Assembly: GCA_937858165.1 (NCBI GenBank) | Contig: CALLZA010000759.1 | Span: 1-8,260, forward strand | DNA: 8,260 nucleotides | From: an uncultured Ardenticatenia bacterium | GTDB lineage: Bacteria > Chloroflexota > Anaerolineae > Promineifilales > Promineifilaceae | Direction: 5' to 3' | Shown: in pieces, positions 1 to 4,442 of the stretch | How positions within the stretch are numbered: the first letter of the stretch is position 1 | Layout of the letters: every line of letters begins with the position of its first letter | Position numbers and translations under genes: made by a program | Notes under the pieces: model-generated | Told to the model about the DNA's origin: nothing | What the model saw: the letters and a program-made list of their open reading frames with translations, nothing else | The model's database searches: none

Positions 1-145
1 TTTATACATGTCTGTTGTGTACGTTCATTAGCATAGTACTGTATGCTGCTGTACTTCGTGGTTCATGTGATAGCGTTGTATGATAAGTCATTGATGGTCT
101 GTGTTGTGCTAGTATCAGCTGTTAGATTGGGTTCTTTTTTTTTTT
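1..145. other. Non-genomic left end: noisy leader and poly-T
   Basis: This AT-rich stretch has no coding potential and its composition is unlike the GC-rich DNA that starts at 212. It is full of imperfect echoes of short words such as gtac, ttcgt and ttcat. Positions 50-59 read TGTACTTCGT, which matches the start of the Oxford Nanopore ligation adapter as I remember it, with a degraded version of the rest behind it. An 11-T run at 135-145 abuts the Illumina P7 oligo, as flow-cell P7 oligos with a 5' T tail would. I read it as uncorrected adapter or leader sequence rather than bacterial DNA. The nanopore assignment is less secure than the Illumina one that follows. Confidence 0.75.
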
Positions 146-211
146 CAAGCAGAAGACGGCATACGAGATCTAGTACGGTCTCGTGGGCTCGGAGATGTGT
201 ATAAGAGACAG
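146..211 (+). other. Illumina P7 + i7 index + Nextera transposon-end adapter
   Basis: Positions 146-169 are the 24-base P7 oligo (begins CAAGCAGAAGACGG, ends ACGAGAT). Positions 170-177 are the 8-base index CTAGTACG, which is Nextera i7 N702 as written in the adapter. Positions 178-192 are GTCTCGTGGGCTCGG and 193-211 are the transposase mosaic end AGATGTGTATAAGAGACAG. All parts are exact and in the expected order. Any reading frame through this segment is spurious: on the minus strand it yields the well-known contaminant peptide CLLYTSPSPRD, and other frames give SLIHISEPTRPY, MYKRQ and MCIRDR. Genomic sequence starts at 212. Confidence 0.98.
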
Positions 212-672
212 GGCAGTTGCAACCGCGCCGCCAGCTCGTCCCAGGTGGTTTGCATCGGCTCGCCCAGCCGCTCCCAACCGCGTTTGGCCGCCCACTGGTA
301 CTGCCCGGCCCATAGGCGTGTCCGCCCTGCCTCGGCCACGACCACCAGATCCGTCTCCAGCCGGCAGACGGCGGCGGCGACGATGTCGAGCGTGGGCACG
401 CCGACCAGGGGCAGCTTCTGGGCCAGGGCGATGCCCTTGGCCAGGGCCAGGCCGACGCGCAAGCCGGTGTATGAGCCGGGGCCGATGGCGACGGCGATGG
501 CGCTCAGGTCGCTGGGGGCCACCCCTGTCCGGCTCCAAAGCTGGGCCACCGCCGGCGCCAGCTCGATCGTCTGTGTGCGCCGGCTGCGCCAGCCGAACTC
601 GGCCAGCACGCTAGCGCCGTCGTGGAGGGCCAGGCCGACCCAATCGGTTGCCGTGTCGATTGCCAGAATCAT
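212..672 (-). CDS. tsaB: TsaB, t6A tRNA-modification subunit (3' end missing)
   Basis: TsaB is the non-catalytic ASKHA-fold partner of TsaD. With TsaE they transfer threonylcarbamoyl from TC-AMP to A37 of ANN-decoding tRNAs in the cytoplasm. The start MILAIDTATD is the usual N-terminus of the fold's first strand, and GPGSYTGLR at residues 64-72 is the family signature. About 153 genomic codons remain, where family members are usually about 220-230 residues, so the C-terminal third is lost. The cut is exactly at the Nextera mosaic end, so this is a library boundary and not a real truncation; residues after LQLP in any translation are adapter. The ATG at 670-672 lacks a clear Shine-Dalgarno sequence. 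It lies 111 bp downstream of tsaE on the same strand, and the two probably form an operon. Confidence 0.93.
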
Positions 673-688
673 GAGACCAGAGTTTAAC

Positions 689-715
689 CACAGATTACGC
701 AGATTCCACAGATTT
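689..715 (+). repeat. Three-unit nonamer repeat (CACAGATTA type)
   Basis: Three 9-bp units in tandem: CACAGATTA (689-697), CGCAGATTC (698-706) and CACAGATTT (707-715). The same three-unit block, with one base changed, forms the left arm of the long hairpin at 3416-3501, so this is a second, single-arm copy of an interspersed repeat. It lies between tsaB and the heptad array that starts at 716. Confidence 0.85.
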
Positions 716-787
716 AGGGATTAGGGATTAGGGATTAGGGGAAGAGCGCTCTTCCCTAATCCCTAATCCCTAGCCCCTAATCCCTAG
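716..787. repeat. Inverted heptad array (AGGGATT)n / (CCCTAAT)n
   Basis: The left arm is AGGGATT at 716-722, 723-729 and 730-736, followed by AGGGG. The centre is the perfect 14-bp palindrome GAAGAGCGCTCTTC at 741-754. The right arm is CCCTAAT at 754-760 and 761-767, CCCTAGC at 768-774, CCCTAAT at 775-781 and CCCTAG at 782-787. The arms pair apart from a one-base bulge and a few mismatches, giving a large cruciform or RNA hairpin in the tsaE-tsaB spacer. The last unit overlaps the end of tsaE and contains its stop codon (784-786). The unit resembles the short tandem heptanucleotide repeats (STRR) known in cyanobacteria. It could reduce read-through into tsaB, but that is inference. Confidence 0.88.
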
Positions 788-1284
788 ACTCCGAAGGCAT
801 TCTTGCGAAAATCTCCCAGCAGAATAGTCGCTCGCGGGCCGCCGGCATTGAGCCGCAGACGGCGGCGCGTCGGGCTGTCATAGCTGAGCGTGATCCACAA
901 CCGGTCTTCCGGCAGCAGCGCCAGCACGTGTTCCGGCCATTCGACCATCACCGCCGCGCCGCTGTCGAAGATGTCTTCCAACCCGACGGTGGCGACGTCG
1001 GCCGCCTGCTCCAGCCGGTAGCCGTCGATGTGGTAGAGTGTGCTACCGTCGCGCGGGCGAGGGTATTCGTTGACCAGAACGTAGGATGGGCTGGTGACGC
1101 GCAACGGCGTGCCCCAGCCGCGGCCAATGCCCCGCGCCAACGTCGTCTTGCCCGCGCCCAGCTCGCCCGACAGGCATATAACGTCGCCCGGCTCCAGCAG
1201 TTCGCCCAGCCGGATGCCCAGCCGCTCTGTCTGCGGGACGCTGGTGCTGACGAAGTCGAGTGTTCGGTCGTCGAGGATAGCCAT
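784..1284 (-). CDS. tsaE: TsaE, ATPase of the t6A synthase
   Basis: TsaE (formerly YjeE) is a small P-loop ATPase that binds TsaB-TsaD and resets the complex between rounds of threonylcarbamoylation of tRNA A37. The 166-residue product is near the normal family length. It carries the Walker A motif GELGAGKTT (residues 40-48), the switch-like TSPSY (64-68), HIDGYR (85-90) and VEWPE (114-118), all diagnostic. The ATG at 1282-1284 is preceded by repeat DNA with no obvious Shine-Dalgarno sequence. The TAG stop at 784-786 comes from an AGGGATT-family repeat unit. That suggests the repeat array reached the end of the gene and may have set its last residues. It is transcribed away from the metallophosphoesterase at 1451 and towards tsaB. 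Confidence 0.96.
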   Translation of the reverse strand: MAILDDRTLDFVSTSVPQTERLGIRLGELLEPGDVICLSGELGAGKTTLARGIGRGWGTPLRVTSPSYVLVNEYPRPRDGSTLYHIDGYRLEQAADVATVGLEDIFDSGAAVMVEWPEHVLALLPEDRLWITLSYDSPTRRRLRLNAGGPRATILLGDFRKNAFGV

Positions 1285-1289
1285 GCGAG

Positions 1290-1447
1290 TTGTTAGTTGA
1301 CAATTGACAGTAAGCAGTAAGCAGTAAGCAGTATACAGTATTCAGTCTGAATACTGAAAACTGACCTGCGATCACTGAATACTGTATACTGAATACTGCT
1401 TACTGTTAACTGCTTACTGACAACTAATAGCTGACAACTGACAACTA
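1290..1447. repeat. Divergent-spacer array of ACTG-phased heptads
   Basis: Nearly the whole spacer between tsaE and the metallophosphoesterase is 7-bp periodic. On the left, units end in AGT: TGACAGT, AAGCAGT three times, ATACAGT, ATTCAGT. On the right, from 1374, units begin with ACT or GCT: ACTGAAT, ACTGTAT, ACTGAAT, ACTGCTT, ACTGTTA, ACTGCTT, ACTGACA, ACTAATA, GCTGACA, ACTGACA, ACTACCC. The halves are reverse complements. The 25 bases 1322-1346 match 1374-1405 perfectly once one extra heptad is allowed on the right. The central 1347-1373 also has heptads. Promoters for both divergent genes must lie here; TATACT occurs on each strand (1385-1390 plus, 1330-1335 minus), but I see no convincing -35 box for either. 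Confidence 0.85.
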
Positions 1448-1450
1448 CCC

Positions 1451-2182
1451 ATGCCGACCCTCCTCCTCTCCGACATCCACGCTAATCTCGTCGCCCTCGA
1501 GGCCGTACTGGCCGACGCCGACGGGCAGTATGACCGCGTCTGGTTTCTGGGCGATCTGGTCGGCTATGGGCCGCAGCCCAACGAGTGCGTCGAGCGGTTG
1601 CGGGCGCTGGAGCCGCTGGCCCTGTCCGGCAATCACGACTGGGCCGTGCTGGGCAAGCTTGACACTGAGGAGTTCAATGCCGAAGCACGCATGGTGGTCA
1701 ACTGGACGCGACGGATGCTGACGGCCGACAACCGCGAGTACCTGAAAGCCCTGCCACCTTTGCATGTGACGCCGCCCTTCACCCTGGCCCACGCCAGCCC
1801 GCGCCACCCCGTCTGGGAGTACATCCTCGACCTGCCGACGGCCATGGACAACTTCGCCCACTTCGACACGCCCTGCTGCCTGGTCGGCCACACCCATGTG
1901 CCGGCCGTTTTTGTCCTCGACGAGACGGCCCGTGAGTTGAGCTTCACGCTGGTTGAACACGGCGACGTGATCGACCTGAGCCGCCACCGGCTGATCGTCA
2001 ACCCTGGCGGCGTCGGCCAGCCGCGCGACGGCGACCCCCGCGCCGCCTACGCCCTGCTCGACGACGAGGCGATGACGCTGGCGTTCCACCGCGTGGCCTA
2101 CGACGTGGTTGCCACACAGGAGCTAATGCGCCAACACAACTTGCCCCGCCGCCTGATCAAGCGGCTGGCGCAGGGGATGTAG
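1451..2182 (+). CDS. Calcineurin-like metallophosphoesterase (YfcE/MJ0936-type)
   Basis: This is a cytoplasmic two-metal phosphoesterase of the calcineurin-like (Metallophos_2) superfamily. Metal ligands are visible in the usual order: D8 and H10 in SDIHAN (7-12), D35 in GDLVGYGP (34-41), N61 and H62 in GNHD (60-63), H114 in LAHAS, and H147 and H149 in GHTH (146-149). NPGGVGQPRD at 184-193 is typical of the YfcE-like branch. The length of 243 residues fits the family, and no signal peptide or membrane segment is seen. The substrate cannot be told from sequence; relatives act on phosphodiesters, cyclic nucleotides or small phosphate esters. The ATG at 1451 sits directly after the last heptad of the upstream repeat with no clear Shine-Dalgarno sequence. 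Neighbours give no firm functional clue. Confidence 0.9.
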   Translation: MPTLLLSDIHANLVALEAVLADADGQYDRVWFLGDLVGYGPQPNECVERLRALEPLALSGNHDWAVLGKLDTEEFNAEARMVVNWTRRMLTADNREYLKALPPLHVTPPFTLAHASPRHPVWEYILDLPTAMDNFAHFDTPCCLVGHTHVPAVFVLDETARELSFTLVEHGDVIDLSRHRLIVNPGGVGQPRDGDPRAAYALLDDEAMTLAFHRVAYDVVATQELMRQHNLPRRLIKRLAQGM

Positions 2183-2190
2183 GAAGCGCA

Positions 2191-2222
2191 GGGGAGCAGG
2201 GGGGCGGAGGAGCAGGGGCGCG
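2191..2222 (+). repeat. G-rich octad array
   Basis: Four 8-bp units start nine bases after the metallophosphoesterase stop: GGGGAGCA, GGGGGGCG, GAGGAGCA and GGGGCGCG. The 18 bases AGCAGGGGGGCGGAGGAG at 2195-2212 recur exactly, on the opposite strand, at 3968-3985 inside the ABC ATPase gene. This marks it as one copy of an interspersed repeat family. G-runs are dense enough to suggest quadruplex potential. Confidence 0.8.
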
Positions 2223-2225
2223 GCC

Positions 2226-2257
2226 GGTGCATCGCACTTTCCGAAGTGCGTTGCACC
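2226..2257. terminator. 14-bp hairpin after the metallophosphoesterase gene
   Basis: The arms 2226-2239 (GGTGCATCGCACTT) and 2244-2257 (AAGTGCGTTGCACC) pair at 13 of 14 positions around the loop TCCG. It lies 43 bp past the metallophosphoesterase stop, so it could end or stabilise that transcript, but no T-tract follows. The right arm can instead pair with 2309-2323 (14 of 15 over 2248-2262), so the element may be another repeat rather than a dedicated terminator. The rest of 2258-2360 shows no gene. Confidence 0.45.
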
Positions 2258-2360
2258 TTCTGGGCGAGGCTATCAAGAACATGCAAGCGCCGTCCCCAGC
2301 GCCCACCTCAGAAGGTGCGACGCCCGAAGAGGGAACAATGCGCGTCACGCTGGCGTCTTA

Positions 2361-2389
2361 TTGACAGAGGCATAGGCCAAACGTATACA
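2361..2389 (+). promoter_or_regulatory. Sigma70-type promoter of the DUF4349 gene
   Basis: A consensus -35 box TTGACA (2361-2366) is followed by a 17-bp spacer and TATACA (2384-2389, four of six matches to TATAAT). The expected start of transcription is around 2396. That leaves a leader of about 20 bases with a Shine-Dalgarno AGGAAGG at 2402-2408, six bases before the ATG at 2415. The lipoprotein gene is therefore probably transcribed independently of the metallophosphoesterase. Confidence 0.7.
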
Positions 2390-2414
2390 GATAGACCGAA
2401 CAGGAAGGGTGAAG

Positions 2415-3380
2415 ATGAAACGCCGAATGATAATGATAGTCGCCTTGCTGGCGCTGGCGCTACTGGCCGTGGGCTGTGGCGGCGACATGGCCACAGGATC
2501 CGTTGCCGTCGAGCAAATGGAACCTGAGGAAGCTGCGCGAGACGATTTCTACGCTGAGGGTGATTTCGCCATGGCGGGCGCGCCCGCGCCGGCTTTGGCG
2601 ACGATGGCCCCCGTGGCCGAGTCAGCTATCGTGGACTCGGCCGCCAACACGGCCGCGCAACCCCCGGCCGACCAGCAGCGCCTCATCATCCGCAACGCCG
2701 ACATGACCATCGTTGCCACCGACACCGAGGCCGCGCTGGCCCAAATCGCCCAGATGGCTGAGAACGGCGGCGGCTGGGTCGTCAGCAGCAACGTCTACCA
2801 GTCGAGCGAGACGACCAAGTCGGGCTACGTCCAGATTCGCGTGCCGTCCGAAGGGTTCCAGAGCGTGCTGGACGCCATCGCCGGGCTGGCCGTGCGTGTC
2901 GAGAGCCTGAGCACCTCCGGCCAGGACGTGACTGAGGAGTACGTCGATCTGTCGTCGCAACTGGCGAATCTGGAGGCCACGGCCGCCCGTGTTCGCGCCT
3001 TCCTCGACGACGCCACCCGCGTCGAAGACGCTCTGGCGGTCAACGCCGAGTTGAGCCGCCTGGAAGGGGAAATCGCCGTCATCAAGGGGCGGATGCAGTT
3101 CCTGGAGCAGTCGTCGGCCTTCTCGTCCATCACCGTCAACGTGACGCCGGACGAACTGGCCCAGCCGATCCAGGTTGCCGGCTGGCAGCCTTCGGGCGTG
3201 GCCAAGCAGGCGATCGAGACGCTGGTGAGCGCGCTGCAAGCGCTGGCGAACCTGCTCATCTGGTTCGTCATCGTCGCCCTGCCCATCCTGCTGCTCATCC
3301 TCATCCCGTTCGCGCTCATCATCTGGATCATCCGCCGCCTGCGCCGCCGCGAGCGCCCCGCCCCGCCGCCTGCGGAGTAG
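2415..3380 (+). CDS. DUF4349 lipoprotein with C-terminal membrane anchor
   Basis: This is a cell-envelope protein of unknown function. Residues 1-20 are a signal peptide with a lipobox ending LAVGC (Cys21). An acidic, Ala/Pro-rich linker follows (about 25-88), then a DUF4349 domain (about 89-245) starting RLIIRNADMTI and including GGGWVVSS (118-125), IRVPSEGF (141-148) and DVTEEYVDL (171-179). A probable coiled coil spans about 180-235. A strong hydrophobic segment at about 281-306 ends in RRLRRRER, so the C-terminus should be cytoplasmic and the middle domain extracytoplasmic. Its 321 residues fit the family. I chose the ATG at 2415 over the GTG at 2409 because AGGAAGG is ideally spaced from it. 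No partner is evident: the upstream gene is separated by a promoter and the downstream gene is convergent. Confidence 0.9.
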   Translation: MKRRMIMIVALLALALLAVGCGGDMATGSVAVEQMEPEEAARDDFYAEGDFAMAGAPAPALATMAPVAESAIVDSAANTAAQPPADQQRLIIRNADMTIVATDTEAALAQIAQMAENGGGWVVSSNVYQSSETTKSGYVQIRVPSEGFQSVLDAIAGLAVRVESLSTSGQDVTEEYVDLSSQLANLEATAARVRAFLDDATRVEDALAVNAELSRLEGEIAVIKGRMQFLEQSSAFSSITVNVTPDELAQPIQVAGWQPSGVAKQAIETLVSALQALANLLIWFVIVALPILLLILIPFALIIWIIRRLRRRERPAPPPAE

Positions 3381-3408
3381 TAAACAGTAAGCAGAATTCA
3401 GTAAGCAG
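3381..3408 (+). repeat. Short heptad array (TAAGCAG type)
   Basis: Four 7-bp units begin right after the DUF4349 stop codon: TAAACAG, TAAGCAG, AATTCAG and TAAGCAG. They belong to the same CAGTAAG-type heptad family that fills the tsaE-metallophosphoesterase spacer. Here they form only one arm, next to the long hairpin at 3416-3501. Confidence 0.8.
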
Positions 3409-3415
3409 ATTAAGA

Positions 3416-3501
3416 AGAAGGAACCACAGATTACGCAGATTACACAGATTTCAGAAGCCTTTCTGAAATCTGTGTAATCTGCGTAATCTGTGGTTCCTTC
3501 T
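3416..3501. terminator. Perfect 41-bp hairpin between convergent genes
   Basis: The arms 3416-3456 and 3461-3501 are exact reverse complements around the 4-base loop GCCT. Each arm contains three nonamers; on the left these are CACAGATTA (3425-3433), CGCAGATTA (3434-3442) and CACAGATTT (3443-3451). It fills the gap between the end of the DUF4349 gene and the end of the ABC ATPase gene, only six bases past the latter's stop. It could act as a two-way terminator and 3'-end protector for both transcripts, though there is no clean T-tract. A diverged single-arm copy lies at 689-715. Confidence 0.75.
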
Positions 3502-3506
3502 CTTAT

Positions 3507-4337
3507 CTACGTAGACTGGATCGCCCCGCGGATGGCGGCGACGTACTGCTGAAAGGCGACAGTCGCCGCCGACTCGGGCGAGCGCGGTCGGGGCAGGTCG
3601 ATGGCAAACCGGTCGGTGATGGCCGCCGGGCGGCCGTTCATCACCAGCACCTCGTCGGCCAGCAGCACCGCCTCGCTGATGCTGTGGGTCACCATCAGCA
3701 CCGTCACCGGCCGCGCCTGCCAGATGCGCAGTAACTCCTGGGCCATGCGCTCGCGCGTCAGGGCGTCGAGCGCGCCGAACGGCTCGTCGAGCAGCAGCAG
3801 CGCCGGGTGGTGCACCAGGGCCCGGGCGATGGCCACGCGCTGGGCCATGCCGCCGGAGAGCTGCGCCGGGTAGCTGCCGGCTACTGCTTCTAGTCCCACA
3901 AGAGCGAGAGCATCTTTGACCAGAGCGGGGGAGCGGGGGAGCGGGGGAGCAGGGGTGAACGACTCTTCTCCTCCGCCCCCCTGCTTCCCTGCCCCCTTGC
4001 TCCCCTGCCCTCGGCTCAACTCCAACGGTAGACCCACGTTCTCGGCCACCGTCCGCCACGGCATCAGGTTGTCGCGCTGGAAGACGATGCCGATGGGCGC
4101 GGCCGAGGCCCGCGGGTCGTCGCCCATCAGCCGCACCGCGCCGGCCGACGGCGGCAGCAGCCCGGCGATGACACGGAGCAGCGTCGACTTGCCCACGCCC
4201 GACGCGCCGACCAGCGCCACAAACGCCCCGGCCGGCACGGTCAACGACACCCGGGCCAGCACCTGGTCGCGCCGCCCACCGTCATGGTCGGTATACGTCA
4301 GCGCGACGTCGCGCAGGGTCAGGAAATCGTCGGTCAT
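3507..4337 (-). CDS. ABC transporter ATPase, nitrate/sulfonate/HMP-type, with repeat insert
   Basis: This is the cytoplasmic ATP-hydrolysing subunit of an ABC importer in the SsuB/TauB/ThiZ-like group. Motifs from the chosen start: Walker A GASGVGKST (44-52), Q-loop Gln87 in VFQRDN followed by LMPW, signature LSGGM (160-164), Walker B LLLLDEP (180-186), D-loop GALD (188-191) and switch His218 in VTHS. All catalytic residues are present, so it may well be active. It is about 30 residues longer than expected because a low-complexity stretch, about residues 109-139, separates the Q-loop region from the signature; the DNA there is an octad repeat array. I take the ATG at 4335-4337 (MTDDFLTL), which has GAGAGG just upstream and starts at the family's normal N-terminus. 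The further 14 codons available upstream run into a hairpin. The substrate-binding gene lies 105 bp upstream, and no permease is nearby. Confidence 0.93.
   Translation of the reverse strand: MTDDFLTLRDVALTYTDHDGGRRDQVLARVSLTVPAGAFVALVGASGVGKSTLLRVIAGLLPPSAGAVRLMGDDPRASAAPIGIVFQRDNLMPWRTVAENVGLPLELSRGQGSKGAGKQGGGGEESFTPAPPLPRSPALVKDALALVGLEAVAGSYPAQLSGGMAQRVAIARALVHHPALLLLDEPFGALDALTRERMAQELLRIWQARPVTVLMVTHSISEAVLLADEVLVMNGRPAAITDRFAIDLPRPRSPESAATVAFQQYVAAIRGAIQST
3924..4010. repeat. Inverted octad array inside the ABC ATPase gene
   Basis: Plus-strand octads AGCGGGGG at 3924-3931, 3932-3939 and 3940-3947, and AGCAGGGG at 3948-3955, are followed by a 15-base spacer. C-rich octads CTCCGCCC, CCCTGCTT, CCCTGCCC, CCTTGCTC and CCCTGCCC then run 3971-4010. 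The halves are roughly inverted. Although the unit is 8 bp, the whole block keeps the reading frame and has no stop, so it is translated as a Gly/Lys- then Pro/Ser-rich insert. Positions 3968-3985 match 2195-2212 exactly on the other strand. Confidence 0.85.
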
Positions 4338-4362
4338 ATCCTCTCTTCGCTCGTCGTTTAGC

Positions 4363-4401
4363 GCTTTAGCGTGGCCCACCGGCAGAAGAGCGCGCTAAAG
4401 C
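4363..4401. repeat. Inverted repeat between the ABC genes
   Basis: GCTTTAGCG (4363-4371) and CGCTAAAGC (4393-4401) are perfect 9-bp arms around a 21-base loop, and 11 of 13 pairs form if extended over 4361-4373 and 4391-4403. It lies in the 105-bp gap between the binding-protein stop and the ATPase start. It could lower ATPase expression relative to the binding protein, a common arrangement in ABC operons; that role is inference. Confidence 0.55.
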
Positions 4402-4442
4402 ACTGCCCTCCGAACGGCGCACTCAAGCGCTGGATGACGAAC

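Noticed and set aside
145..211. Novel C-terminal tail on TsaB
   Set aside because: The tail is a translation of the reverse-complemented Nextera/P7 adapter.
183..724. Plus-strand open frames over the left end (143 and 175 residues)
   Set aside because: They start in adapter sequence (MCIRDR, MYKRQ) and run antisense to tsaB, which has clear family motifs.
716..787. A telomere or linear-replicon end
   Set aside because: The repeats are short, internal, inverted about a palindrome and flanked by ordinary genes on both sides.
1290..1447. CRISPR array
   Set aside because: Units are 7 bp with no 20-40 base spacers, and no cas genes are present.
1445..2089. Minus-strand 214-residue frame opposite the metallophosphoesterase
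   Set aside because: It is a high-GC shadow frame; the plus strand has every metal ligand of a known family.
2226..2323. Attenuator or riboswitch controlling the DUF4349 gene
   Set aside because: The good promoter at 2361-2389 lies downstream of these hairpins, so they would not be in that gene's main transcript.
4338..4379. Upstream start giving 14 extra residues on the ABC ATPase
   Set aside because: The extension is encoded by an inverted repeat and is not part of the family's normal N-terminus; MTDDFLTL fits better.
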